From assembly GCA_012839895.1 (NCBI GenBank), contig DUML01000080.1, positions 1-49,651 of the forward strand: 49,651 nt of DNA. The letters are read 5' to 3'. This DNA is from Peptococcaceae bacterium. Lineage in GTDB: Bacteria; Bacillota; Desulfitobacteriia; Desulfitobacteriales; Syntrophobotulaceae. The translations under genes and the position numbers were made by a program. Shown piece by piece: positions 25,552-34,472 of the stretch (within the stretch, counting starts at the first letter, position 1; every line of letters starts with the position of its first letter). The notes beneath the pieces were generated by a model that did no database searches, had not been told where the DNA came from, and saw only the letters and a program-made list of their open reading frames with translations.

Positions 25552-28059
25552 TTACTTCACCACTATATTAACCAGCTTACCCGGCACAGGAATTACTTTG
25601 ACTACAGTCTTGCCTGCTAAATAATGCTGAACTCTTTCGGAATTAAGGATAACCTTCTCTAATTCCTCCTTGGTGATATCAGCCGGGACGCGGACCTTAT
25701 CCCTTAATTTGCCGTTAACCTGCAAGATAATTGTAATTTCTTCTTCCACCAAGGCACTTTCGTCCGCTGTAGGCCAAGGCTCCTTATGGATACTTTCGGT
25801 ATGTCCGATGGCGCTCCAAAGTTCTTCCGTAATATGAGGAGCAAACGGGGCCAAAAGCTTCAAAACAGTTTCGATTCCTTCCCGGGCTACGGCTAAGTTG
25901 ACTTCTTTCTCTTCCTTATAGAGATAGAGAGCATTAACCAATTCCATGATGGTGCTGATAGCAGTATTAAAATTAAACCTCTGGGCAACATCATGCGTTA
26001 CCTTTTTAATGGCACTGTGGGTATTAAAACGCATTTTCTTGGCACTGGGGTCAAGGTCGGTAAATAAATCTTTTTTGCTTCCGTCGTCAGCGGCAAAAGA
26101 ATTATTCTCTTTTTTCAATATTTCTTCATATTGTGCTACCAGGCGCCAAACTCTGTTTAAGAAACGGTAACAGCCTTCCACTCCCTGGTCACTCCACTCC
26201 AAATCTCTATCCGGAGGAGCGGCAAAAAGAATAAACAACCTGGCGGTATCCGCCCCGTACTTGCCGATAATCTCTTCCGGACTTACCACATTGCCTTTGG
26301 ATTTGGACATCTTGGAGCCATCCATACAGACCATCCCTTGAGTCAAAAGATTGGCAAATGGCTCATCCACCGAAAGATAGCCAAAATCCCTTAAGGCTTT
26401 AGTAAAGAAGCGGGCATAGAGGAGGTGAAGGATAGCATGCTCCACTCCTCCCACATACTGGTCGACATTCATCCACTTTTTGACCTTTTCTTCATCAAAG
26501 GCCTTAGTTTCATTGCGGGGGTCGCAATATCTTAAGAAATACCAGGAAGAACACATAAAAGTATCCATGGTATCGGTTTCCCGGCGAGCCTCCCCACCGC
26601 ATTGAGGACAAGTAGTATGGACAAAGCTTTCCGAAGTAGCAAGAGGGTTTTCTCCAACTTTAAAGACAACATCTTCGGGTAAAAGAACTGGCAAATCTTC
26701 CTCCGGCACTGGGACAATTCCACATTTGTCACAGTAAATCATCGGGATAGGCGCACCCCAGTAGCGTTGGCGAGAGATTAACCAATCCCTAAGCCTGTAA
26801 TTAACTTTACGTTCTCCCAACTGGAACTTTTCCAGTTTGTTGGCCATCTTATTCCAAGCTGTCCTATTATCCAAACCGTCAAACTCAGCGGAATTAACCA
26901 TGATCCCGTCGCCCACATAAGCGGCCTCCATTGGCTTATCTTTATCCTCTTCAGTCATATGCGGTTCAAGAATAACCCGAACAATTGGCAACCCATACTT
27001 TTTAGCAAAAGCAAAGTCTCTTTCATCATGACCAGGCACACCCATTACCGCTCCTGTTCCATATTCCAGCAGGACATAATTGGCTATCCAAATGGGCACT
27101 AACTGGCCGCTTAAGGGGTTAATGCAGTATTGGCCGATAAATAAGCCTTCCTTTTCGGTTTCCGCGGAAGTACGGGCAATTTCGCTTAAGCCTTTCATTT
27201 TTTTAATAAAATCATGGACGGCCTGTTCATATTCAGTGCCTTGTACCAGTTTTGTTACCAAAGGATGCTCCGGCGCCAATACCAGATAGCTGACCCCGAA
27301 AATAGTATCAACTCTGGTAGTAAATACCGTAATCATATCTGTAGTGCCGACCACCCTGAACTTGGCTTCCGCCCCTTCCGAACGGCCAATCCAGTTACGC
27401 TGCATAATTTTAACTTTTTCCGGCCAACCGGTCAGTTTTTCCAGATCATTCAATAGTTCTTCCGAATAATTCGTAATCTTAAAGAACCATTGTTCCAAAT
27501 CTTTTTTAGTTACAGGGGTATCGCAACGTTCACAAGCCCCTTCCACTACCTGCTCGTTAGCTAAAACCGTAGCACAGGAAGGGCACCAGTTTACAGCAGC
27601 TTTCTTTTTATAAGCCAGCCCATGTTTATATAGTTGCAGGAAGATCCACTGGGTCCATTTATAATAGCCGGGATGGCAAGTGGCTATTTCCCGATCCCAA
27701 TCATAAGAAATTCCCATCCTCATAAGCTGGTTTTTCATATTCGCAATATTTTTCCAAGTCCACTCCGCCGGCGGGGTTTGATTTTTAATCGCTGCATTTT
27801 CAGCCGGCAAGCCAAAAGCGTCCCAACCAATAGGGTGCAGAACATTATAACCCTGCATCCTTTTAAACCTGGCAATGACATCAACGATAGAATAATTCCG
27901 GACATGTCCCATATGCAAATTTCCCGAAGGATAGGGAAACATAGCTAAAGCATAGAATTTTTCCTTCTTAGGGTCATCGTCAGTCTTGCCTGCTTTTTGT
28001 TCCAGCCATTTCTTTTGCCATTTGGGCTCAATCTCGTGGAAAAGGTATCTTTCCTGCAT
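25552..28059 (-). CDS. leuS: leucyl-tRNA synthetase
   Basis: LeuRS charges tRNA-Leu. The class I motifs are intact: the HIGH motif appears as HMGH in [16 protein letters not shown], and KMSKS in [10 protein letters not shown]. The editing (CP1) domain lies between them with the T-rich site [12 protein letters not shown] zinc-type cysteine cluster is present ([13 protein letters not shown]...CERC). I chose the ATG at 28059 ([14 protein letters not shown], 835 residues), with AGGAGGT 9 nt upstream; an earlier in-frame ATG at 28092 adds 11 atypical residues. Only about 120 nt separate it from rsfS and no T-box is visible. Confidence 0.97.
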   Translation of the reverse strand: MQERYLFHEIEPKWQKKWLEQKAGKTDDDPKKEKFYALAMFPYPSGNLHMGHVRNYSIVDVIARFKRMQGYNVLHPIGWDAFGLPAENAAIKNQTPPAEWTWKNIANMKNQLMRMGISYDWDREIATCHPGYYKWTQWIFLQLYKHGLAYKKKAAVNWCPSCATVLANEQVVEGACERCDTPVTKKDLEQWFFKITNYSEELLNDLEKLTGWPEKVKIMQRNWIGRSEGAEAKFRVVGTTDMITVFTTRVDTIFGVSYLVLAPEHPLVTKLVQGTEYEQAVHDFIKKMKGLSEIARTSAETEKEGLFIGQYCINPLSGQLVPIWIANYVLLEYGTGAVMGVPGHDERDFAFAKKYGLPIVRVILEPHMTEEDKDKPMEAAYVGDGIMVNSAEFDGLDNRTAWNKMANKLEKFQLGERKVNYRLRDWLISRQRYWGAPIPMIYCDKCGIVPVPEEDLPVLLPEDVVFKVGENPLATSESFVHTTCPQCGGEARRETDTMDTFMCSSWYFLRYCDPRNETKAFDEEKVKKWMNVDQYVGGVEHAILHLLYARFFTKALRDFGYLSVDEPFANLLTQGMVCMDGSKMSKSKGNVVSPEEIIGKYGADTARLFILFAAPPDRDLEWSDQGVEGCYRFLNRVWRLVAQYEEILKKENNSFAADDGSKKDLFTDLDPSAKKMRFNTHSAIKKVTHDVAQRFNFNTAISTIMELVNALYLYKEEKEVNLAVAREGIETVLKLLAPFAPHITEELWSAIGHTESIHKEPWPTADESALVEEEITIILQVNGKLRDKVRVPADITKEELEKVILNSERVQHYLAGKTVVKVIPVPGKLVNIVVK

Positions 28060-28181
28060 TTGATGCTGACCTCCTATTATAAACATTTCCAAAAAATTAC
28101 TAATTAAAACAATATAGAAAATCCCACCCCTAATGGGCGAGAAAATAATTTACCTTAATTATTTAATTATATATTTATAAC

Positions 28182-28526
28182 CTACTTAAGCACTACTTCC
28201 CGGGCATCGCCCCAGAGCCTTTCCAAACTATAAAACTCTCTGGTCTCAGGGGTCATAATATGAATCACTAAATCTCCACAATCCAACAAAACCCATTCTG
28301 CTTCAGGCAAGCCTTCAATGCGCAGGATAGTTATTCCTAATTCCGGGAGTTTTTGGGCCAGGTGATCAGTAATAGCTTTAGTATGGTTTTTATTATTACC
28401 TGTTGCAATAAGAAAATAGTCCGTGATAATTGAAACTTTTCTTAAATCCAAAATAATAATATTGCCGCCTTTTTTGTCTTCAATAAAGTCAACCACTTTT
28501 TTTAATTGGTCATGACCTATTTCCAA
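28182..28526 (-). CDS. rsfS: ribosomal silencing factor RsfS (Iojap/DUF143 family)
   Basis: RsfS binds L14 on the 50S subunit and prevents subunit joining under starvation. The 114-residue protein shows the family pattern: LDLRKVSIITDYFLIATGNN (about 26-45), then EGLPEAEWVLLDCGDLVIHI and FYSLERLWGDA. The start is TTG with AGGAGG 7 nt upstream. It follows yqeK by 13 nt, the usual nadD-yqeK-rsfS neighbourhood of Bacillota. Confidence 0.95.
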   Translation of the reverse strand: MEIGHDQLKKVVDFIEDKKGGNIIILDLRKVSIITDYFLIATGNNKNHTKAITDHLAQKLPELGITILRIEGLPEAEWVLLDCGDLVIHIMTPETREFYSLERLWGDAREVVLK

Positions 28527-28539
28527 CTTGGAGCCTCCT

Positions 28540-29115
28540 TTAATTTTGGACAGATTTTTTCAAATCCTCATATGTAAGTAAAGTCAGAGGGTGGATTGTC
28601 CTGTTAGTGACGACAAGATAATCTATAGTGTGTTCCACACAAGCAAGAGTTCCCTCTTTAAGGTCATGATACAACTTCTCACGCAACTTGTCCACTCCAG
28701 GAAAATTCCGGCTTGGTTCAGTTAAATCCGCGCTATAAATAAGCATTTCTAAACTGGACATTCCCGGCCGACCTAAAGTATGGTTTTTAACGGCATTAAG
28801 GATATCCTGATCGGTTATATTATACTTTTGTTCTAAAAGATAAGCGGCGATACGGCCGTGAATTACTTGCGGATTTTCCAAGTCTTCCGGGTAAGTAAGC
28901 AAATTCCACGATTTAGCTAATCTTACTTGCTCTTGCTGGGAATGCATTTTGGCCAGATCATGGGTTAAAGCCGCCAAAGCCGCTTTTTCCGTATTAATTC
29001 CGTATTTTTTTGCCAACTCCGTAGCCCAAACTTCTACCCCGATGGTATGTTGAAAACGTTCAAATTCAAGATTTTGCGCAGCCAAAGCACGGAAAAAGCC
29101 AAGTGAACAAACCAT
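28540..29115 (-). CDS. yqeK: YqeK-type HD-domain bis(5'-nucleosyl)-tetraphosphatase (symmetrical)
   Basis: YqeK hydrolyses diadenosine tetraphosphate to two ADP. The HD-domain motifs are RFQHT (about 20-24), THDLAKM (51-57), HGRIAAYLLEQKY and VKNHTLGRPGMS, followed by YSADLTEPSR with the metal-binding Asp. I chose the ATG at 29115 (191 residues; GGTAGGG 9 nt upstream); an in-frame GTG at 29145 lacks a ribosome-binding site. It is normally next to nadD; here an RRM gene and a terminator separate the two. Confidence 0.9.
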   Translation of the reverse strand: MVCSLGFFRALAAQNLEFERFQHTIGVEVWATELAKKYGINTEKAALAALTHDLAKMHSQQEQVRLAKSWNLLTYPEDLENPQVIHGRIAAYLLEQKYNITDQDILNAVKNHTLGRPGMSSLEMLIYSADLTEPSRNFPGVDKLREKLYHDLKEGTLACVEHTIDYLVVTNRTIHPLTLLTYEDLKKSVQN

Positions 29116-29210
29116 AAGTATTTTCCCTACCTTAATAAGGTTCACATTTTTGAACTTTAATTTTTAAACTCGAATTTAAAGTAAGTTGCTTTTTTAATTT
29201 ACCTAAATAA

Positions 29211-29238
29211 GTATTATTTTTTCCATTTTTCAGGGCAA
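29211..29238 (-). promoter_or_regulatory. candidate promoter of yqeK-rsfS
   Basis: On minus, TTGCCC (29233-29238) and TAATAC (29211-29216) are 16 nt apart, about 95 nt before the yqeK start and just after the terminator of the RRM gene. Confidence 0.4.
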
Positions 29239-29261
29239 CTACTCTTGCTAGAAACAAAGGC

Positions 29262-29308
29262 TCCAAAATCATATAAAAGAATACGGTACAGTGTTCTGCA
29301 CCGTATTC
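29262..29308 (-). terminator. intrinsic terminator after the RRM gene
   Basis: On minus, GAATACGGT (29300-29308) pairs with ACCGTATTC (29279-29287) and CAG with CTG inside, tail TTTTATATGATTTT. It is about 115 nt after the stop of the RNA-binding protein. Confidence 0.8.
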
Positions 29309-29424
29309 TCTGGGCCAGGGTCCGGATACTTAAGATAAACCAGGAATTCGCAATACCAGCTTTATATTAAACGGCAGCCTAAAATCACAAAATTTATCTT
29401 AATAAAACCCCTAACCAACAAAAT

Positions 29425-29679
29425 TTAGACAGTTTGGCGAGGTCTTGCTTCGTTAACTGTCAGTGTACGGCCGTTAAAATCTTTACCATTGAGTTCTGCG
29501 GCCAGGCGCTCGGCATCTTCTGAAGCTACTTCAACGAAGCCAAAGCCTCTGGAACGTCCGGTTTCTCTGTCGGTAATAATTCTGCTGCCGACAACATTGC
29601 CATATTGAGCAAAGAAGTCCGTCAGTTCCTCAGAAGAAGTACTCCAAGGAAGATTGCCCACATACAGGGTTTTTGTCAT
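29425..29679 (-). CDS. single-RRM RNA-binding protein
   Basis: The 84-residue protein is a lone RNA recognition motif with RNP2 (LYVGNLPW, about 5-12) and RNP1 (RGFGFVEV, about 45-52) intact. Its aromatic positions are those needed for single-stranded RNA binding. Such small RRM proteins occur in cyanobacteria and some Bacillota and Proteobacteria, sometimes linked to cold stress. The target RNA is unknown. The ATG at 29679 is chosen, with GAGG 8 nt upstream; a GTG three codons earlier overlaps it. It interrupts the usual nadD-yqeK order and has its own AT-rich, palindrome-bearing promoter region and terminator. Confidence 0.93.
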   Translation of the reverse strand: MTKTLYVGNLPWSTSSEELTDFFAQYGNVVGSRIITDRETGRSRGFGFVEVASEDAERLAAELNGKDFNGRTLTVNEARPRQTV

Positions 29680-29703
29680 CTGATTCACCTCGAAAAATAG
29701 TTT

Positions 29704-29755
29704 GCTTATAGTATAAGCATCTTATACTATAGTATACTATGATACCTCAAGTCAA
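29704..29755 (-). promoter_or_regulatory. promoter region of the RRM gene with palindromes
   Basis: On minus, TTGACT (29750-29755) and TATAGT (29726-29731) are 18 nt apart. Downstream, 29704-29718 form a 15-bp palindrome (GCTTATA-g-TATAAGC), and TATAGTATA-type motifs repeat through 29720-29740. The -35 lies in one arm of another inverted repeat (AAGTCAAA 29749-29756 with TTTGACTT 29762-29769), which also follows the nadD stop. Operator function is inferred. Confidence 0.45.
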
Positions 29756-29777
29756 ATTTTATTTGACTTGCCAAGCT

Positions 29778-30419
29778 TTAAAGTTCTTGGTAAAGTTTGT
29801 TTTCTTTAATAAATAAACGGACTTCGTCAGGTAACAAATAACGGATTGACTTCTTTTTATGTACTCTCGCCCTAATATCTGTGGAGGAAATAGCCAAAGC
29901 CGGAATCTCCAACAAAAGGATTTGATCCTTGGGAAAGGAATACTTGCGGGCAAAACTTGCCAAAAGACCGTAGGAGTCGTAACCAGGCCGGGAAGCCCCG
30001 ATAATTTTGGCTAATCTAATAATTTCTTCCGGTTCCCGCCAAGTAAACAATTCTCTTAAGGCATCAGTTCCGGTAATAAAGTATAACTCTTGCTCGGGGA
30101 AAAAGGTATGCAAAATCCTTAAAGTATCAATAGTATAAGTTGGGCCTTCTCTTTCAATCTCCAGTTTAGATACTTTAAAGTACTTATTATTTCTTATAGA
30201 CATTTCCACCATAGCATAGCGCAAGTTGGCATCGGTTACCCGGCGGTTTAATTTATGCGGAGGTATGCCGGTGGGGATAAAGAGCACGTTATCCAAGCCT
30301 AACTCATCCCGCGCTGTCTCCGCAGCAACTAAATGCCCATAATGAATCGGGTCAAAGGTTCCACCCATTATTCCCAGCCGTCTACCGCCTTTCAAGGCTT
30401 CGATAACCTTAGCTTCCAT
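29778..30419 (-). CDS. nadD: nicotinate-nucleotide adenylyltransferase
   Basis: NadD adenylates nicotinate mononucleotide in NAD synthesis. The 213 residues have the nucleotidyltransferase motif GGTFDPIHYGHL (about 19-30), IPTGIPPHK, and the C-terminal ISSTDIRARV (ISSTxxR) motif. GGGGAG lies about 7 nt before the ATG. It follows yhbY by about 115 nt, a stretch in which I see no feature. Confidence 0.96.
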   Translation of the reverse strand: MEAKVIEALKGGRRLGIMGGTFDPIHYGHLVAAETARDELGLDNVLFIPTGIPPHKLNRRVTDANLRYAMVEMSIRNNKYFKVSKLEIEREGPTYTIDTLRILHTFFPEQELYFITGTDALRELFTWREPEEIIRLAKIIGASRPGYDSYGLLASFARKYSFPKDQILLLEIPALAISSTDIRARVHKKKSIRYLLPDEVRLFIKENKLYQEL

Positions 30420-30533
30420 CTTAATCTCCCCGGTTTCTTAATTACTTTTTTCTATACCTAAAAAACATTAACGCTATTGCTTTCTATACGTAACCTAGCA
30501 TAACCTAACCTAACATACTCTTCCCTCAAGGAC

Positions 30534-30830
30534 TTAATTTCCAGGCAACTCAATTTTGGGCTTTTCTTTGTTTTTCTTATAAAGCAGGAAATTCCTGCCG
30601 ATAACTTGGACTAATTCGGCCTCCACCGCCTCAGCCAATCGGGAAGCTATATTTTCCGGAGCTTCAGCACAGTTCTGCAGCACCCTACCCTTAATTAATT
30701 CTCGGGCTTCCAGAGCCTCAGCAGCCTGTTTTAAAACATTATTAGTAATTTCTTCTTTGCCAACCAAAAGAATTGGTTCCATTTCATTACCTAAAGACCT
30801 TAAATATCTTTTTTGTTTGCCGGTTAACAT
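30534..30830 (-). CDS. yhbY: ribosome-assembly RNA-binding protein YhbY (CRM domain)
   Basis: YhbY-type CRM-domain proteins associate with pre-50S particles. The 98 residues begin MLTGKQKRYLRSLGNEMEPI, with the GxxG-type loop at VGKEEIT and the C-terminal VQVIGRNFLLYK. It begins one base after the obgE stop and so is translationally coupled to it. The obgE-yhbY-nadD order is widespread in Bacillota. Confidence 0.94.
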   Translation of the reverse strand: MLTGKQKRYLRSLGNEMEPILLVGKEEITNNVLKQAAEALEARELIKGRVLQNCAEAPENIASRLAEAVEAELVQVIGRNFLLYKKNKEKPKIELPGN

Positions 30831-30831
30831 C

Positions 30832-32118
<1,287 letters not shown>

Positions 32119-32196
32119 CTAACCCCTTTAACAGCAGTCAAATTTACAATCCCGGACAACAATATATAACTTTATTTATTATTTCTATTGTTATAT

Positions 32197-32703
32197 TCAT
32201 GGAAGTGAAGGAGTGGAAAAAATTTTTTCCAGGAGGATTTCTTCCATTTTCACTAATTGGTAATTACACTCAAACCCAGCCGGTAAAGTTTTTAAGGTTA
32301 TCTTAGCCAGAAGGTTTTCCGGTTTTTCGTGGGCCGGAATACTATCGGCACATTCCCTAGTGTAACCATAAAACTCCTCGGCATATTCTTCCTGCCATCT
32401 GCCCTGCCAAAACTCTTCCTTTTTCATTTCCGGAGGGAAACTGACGGTCATTTCCACTCCTTGAAGACGTAAACGGAAATACCAGCTCATAAAAATAGCC
32501 AGCAAGGTTTTCTGTCCAAGCTTATAAATTTCCTGTTGGGTGCGTAATTCTAAAATGACTTCATCTAAATATTCCAAAGCCTTCTGCGGCATATCCATTT
32601 GCAAATAACCTTTGATAACCTGAAAATTGTTTAAGAAGTCATGGCGTTGAAGTTGAAAATTATTTAATTGCTCAGTGAGCAAAATATTCGTTAGATCAGA
32701 CAT
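32197..32703 (-). CDS. Spo0B-like sporulation phosphotransferase / sensor-kinase-type alpha-helical protein
   Basis: The N-terminal helical region reads LQRHDFLNNFQVIKGYL (about 18-34), very like the Spo0B phosphorylation site helix (R-H-D-x-x-N-x-x-Q-x-I-K-G); His21 would be the phosphorylated residue. The remaining region (about 60-168) is too divergent for me to say whether an ATPase-like fold is present. The position between rpmA and obgE is exactly that of spo0B in Bacillus, which supports orthology. I chose the ATG at 32703 (168 residues; TAGGAGG 5-6 nt upstream). Many Clostridia lack Spo0B and phosphorylate Spo0A directly, so the function must be regarded as probable only. Confidence 0.75.
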   Translation of the reverse strand: MSDLTNILLTEQLNNFQLQRHDFLNNFQVIKGYLQMDMPQKALEYLDEVILELRTQQEIYKLGQKTLLAIFMSWYFRLRLQGVEMTVSFPPEMKKEEFWQGRWQEEYAEEFYGYTRECADSIPAHEKPENLLAKITLKTLPAGFECNYQLVKMEEILLEKIFSTPSLP

Positions 32704-32741
32704 TTTTCCTCCTAAAGAAAACAAAACTTTAAAGACAGCAA

Positions 32742-32764
32742 ACCCCCGGGTTAAACCCAGGGGT
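32742..32764 (-). terminator. weak terminator-like hairpin after rpmA
   Basis: On minus, ACCCCTGGG (32756-32764) pairs with CCCGGGGGT (32742-32750) with one wobble around a 5-nt loop, followed by TTGCTGTCTTT. The tail is poor in U, so read-through into the Spo0B-like gene is likely. Confidence 0.45.
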
Positions 32765-32780
32765 ATGATTAAGCCTTCAG

Positions 32781-33056
32781 TTATTGGGCTTGAACAACAC
32801 CTTTTTCCGCATATACACTTACTTGTTTACGATATTTATCTTTACGTTCAAATTTAACGTAACCGTCAATCAAGGCGAACAAGGTATCGTCACTGCCAAT
32901 CCCGCAGTTTTTACCAGGATGGAATTTAGTGCCACGCTGGCGAACCAAAATGTTACCTGCAGCAACAAACTGACCGTCAGCTCTTTTAACACCCAGTCGT
33001 TGGGCATTACTGTCTCTACCGTTACGAGTACTGCCTACACCTTTCTTATGAGCCAT
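32781..33056 (-). CDS. rpmA: 50S ribosomal protein L27
   Basis: L27 reaches the peptidyl transferase centre with its N-terminus. The 91-residue protein starts [20 protein letters not shown], with no N-terminal leader ending in FA before the KKG motif. In Bacillus and Staphylococcus such a leader is cut off by the protease Prp (YsxB). Here the Prp gene, normally between rplU and rpmA, is absent: the 140-nt gap has no gene. The two observations agree. GGAGGTG precedes the ATG. Confidence 0.97.
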   Translation of the reverse strand: MAHKKGVGSTRNGRDSNAQRLGVKRADGQFVAAGNILVRQRGTKFHPGKNCGIGSDDTLFALIDGYVKFERKDKYRKQVSVYAEKGVVQAQ

Positions 33057-33196
33057 GAAAGTTCACCTCCTCAAAGGATAGATATAACTATACAGGATGT
33101 AAGGCTAAAATTCGTCTAAACAGAATCGACTTGCAAGTTAATCGAAACTATTTATAACTACCACGCTAACTATCGAATTTAACAATCATATTCAGC

Positions 33197-33508
33197 TTAA
33201 GCTTTAATTGCTTCAATAGTCAATTTTGTATAAGGCTGCCGATGGCCCTTTTTGACACGGACATGCTTTTTCGGCTTATAACGGAAAGCAATTACTTTAT
33301 CGCCTTTACCATGTTCAACAACTTTGGCTACAACAGTAGCTCCGGCCACATAGGGAGCGCCAACTGTAACGGTTCCGTCCTTTTCAACTAAGAGTACATT
33401 TGCGATTTCCAGGCTCTCACCTTCGGTGGCAGCAATTTTCTCCACGTTAATAACATCGCCTTCTTGTACCCTGTATTGTTTACCGCCGGTTTCAATTATT
33501 GCATACAT
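33197..33508 (-). CDS. rplU: 50S ribosomal protein L21
   Basis: L21 binds 23S rRNA next to L20. The 103 residues match the family ([18 protein letters not shown] at the start, then [20 protein letters not shown] near the end). AGGAGGTGG lies 6-7 nt before the ATG. The leader from about 33509 to 33620 (some 110 nt) contains several short complementary stretches (for example GGTTTGC and GCAAGCC) and may be the autoregulatory L21 leader known in Bacillota, but I cannot confirm the fold. Confidence 0.97.
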   Translation of the reverse strand: MYAIIETGGKQYRVQEGDVINVEKIAATEGESLEIANVLLVEKDGTVTVGAPYVAGATVVAKVVEHGKGDKVIAFRYKPKKHVRVKKGHRQPYTKLTIEAIKA

Positions 33509-33626
33509 TGTTATCCACCTCCTGTACCCAGACTCGCCTTTAAAGGTCGGCTTGCTAAAGTTTTCAAAGCAAACCAGTTTTTAACCCGGTAAGTGCGGTT
33601 GTGGCAAGAAGTTACCACGTTTAAAT

Positions 33627-33655
33627 ATTTTAACATTATCCCAAAGGATAGTCAA
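33627..33655 (-). promoter_or_regulatory. SigA-type promoter of rplU-rpmA
   Basis: On minus, TTGACT (33650-33655) and TAAAAT (33627-33632) are exactly 17 nt apart, about 115 nt before rplU. Confidence 0.8.
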
Positions 33656-33680
33656 TTATTTTTGGAAACCCGGAAATCAC

Positions 33681-33721
33681 AAAACGGAAGCGGCATTTTC
33701 AGGAGAAAATTGCGCTTCCGT
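33681..33721 (-). terminator. intrinsic terminator after the YjcZ-type genes
   Basis: On minus, ACGGAAGCG (33713-33721) pairs with CGCTTCCGT (33684-33692), with additional pairing inside the loop, followed by TTTTGTGATTT. Confidence 0.75.
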
Positions 33722-33758
33722 ATTATATTGCAATTTTTATATTTGTTCAAGAGATCAT

Positions 33759-33866
33759 TTAGAAGACAATTCCCATTGCGATCAAGAGTAAGATAATGAC
33801 TACTACGATTGCAATTCCGCAAGCTAAGTTACCGCCGAATCCTAATGTGCCAGCAGCTACTGCCAT
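33759..33866 (-). CDS. YjcZ-family tiny transmembrane sporulation protein (copy 1)
   Basis: The 35-residue product (starts MAVAAGTLGFGGNLACG, ends in LLIAMGIVF) is a Gly-rich head followed by one hydrophobic helix, as in the YjcZ family of very small sporulation-associated membrane proteins. GGAGGTG lies 7 nt before the ATG and supports translation. It is the second of a tandem pair and ends before a good terminator. The role in the spore is unknown. Confidence 0.85.
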   Translation of the reverse strand: MAVAAGTLGFGGNLACGIAIVVVIILLLIAMGIVF

Positions 33867-33904
33867 ATATTTCACCTCCAAAAGCTAGTAATTGGTAAAT
33901 TTGA

Positions 33905-34006
33905 TTAGAAGATTACGCCTAAGGCGATTAAAATCAAAACCGCAATAGCAATGATGCCAACACCTACGCCAAAGCCACCGGCATAGCCACCGCAAAATCC
34001 GTACAT
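33905..34006 (-). CDS. YjcZ-family tiny transmembrane sporulation protein (copy 2)
   Basis: The 33-residue product starts MYGFCGGYAGGFGVGVG and ends LILIALGVIF, the Gly/Tyr head and single helix of the YjcZ family. AAGGAGGGG precedes the ATG by 6 nt. It lies 38 nt upstream of copy 1, and a SigK-like promoter match is about 50-70 nt upstream. Confidence 0.85.
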   Translation of the reverse strand: MYGFCGGYAGGFGVGVGIIAIAVLILIALGVIF

Positions 34007-34050
34007 TTTTTCCCCTCCTTATAAAATCTTGGTTAAAACTGCTCTCAAAA

Positions 34051-34077
34051 TATAGTATTCCGCAGGAGAAAAAATGT
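34051..34077 (-). promoter_or_regulatory. SigK-like promoter of the YjcZ pair
   Basis: On minus, AC (34076-34077), a 16-nt spacer and AATA-CTA-TA (34051-34059) match AC-N16-CATAnnnTA at all but the first base of the -10. The tiny genes start about 45 nt downstream. Confidence 0.45.
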
Positions 34078-34134
34078 TTGCATTTTTTTCCAGAAAAGGT
34101 TAATTTTTTATGCTTGCCCTAGTGCAGAGAATAG

Positions 34135-34295
34135 CCTTTCATTCGCTGTCACCCCGCGAAGGCTTTCAAACGCCTTCACGCGCAGCGAAAGGTCTTTAGC
34201 TTTAAAAACAGATCCTTCGCTTCGCTCAGGATGACAATTCTATTGTCAGTTTCTTCGCTCCGCTCAGAACAAGCCTTCGGGCTTCGTCCTCAGTA
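34135..34295. repeat. dispersed CTTCGCT-CAGGATGACA repeat island
   Basis: Several imperfect copies of a CTTCGC(T/C)-C-GCTCAGGATGACA / CAGAACAAGCCTTCG unit, partly inverted, fill the gap between the RND stop and the YjcZ pair. They are related to the 15.85-15.96 kb island. No gene is seen. Confidence 0.6.
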
Positions 34296-34299
34296 TGCC

Positions 34300-34400
34300 A
34301 TAAAGAAATAGGCCCTTAGGATTATAAAAAGAAATTGGCCTTCAGGGTGGCACAAAGAAATGGGCTCTCAGGATGGCACAAAGAAACTAGGATGGGTCTT
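34300..34400. repeat. 26-bp imperfect tandem repeat, nearly four copies
   Basis: The core AAAGAAA recurs at about 34302, 34328, 34354 and 34380, a constant 26-nt period, with GG(C/G)C(T/C)-CAGGRTGGCA between copies. The copies diverge by several bases each. There are no unique spacers, so this is not a CRISPR. Confidence 0.65.
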
Positions 34401-34422
34401 GCCCTAGGTTTCACCTCAGCGC

Positions 34423-34472
34423 CCTTCTTGTTACTATGCTATATAGTCCTTCTTGCTACTATGCTGTATAGC
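34423..34472. repeat. 25-bp tandem duplication across the RND pump stop codon
   Basis: Positions 34423-34447 and 34448-34472 match at 22 of 25 positions (both contain ACTATGCT). The duplication spans the last codons and the stop of the RND gene. Confidence 0.8.

Noticed and set aside
28093-28181. Possible T-box leader upstream of leuS
   Set aside because: The gap is only about 120 nt and lacks the conserved T-box sequence; a short CCCA/TGGG stem there is too weak to call.
34300-34400. CRISPR array
   Set aside because: The 26-bp units are directly abutting and degenerate, without constant repeats separated by unique spacers, and there are no cas genes nearby.
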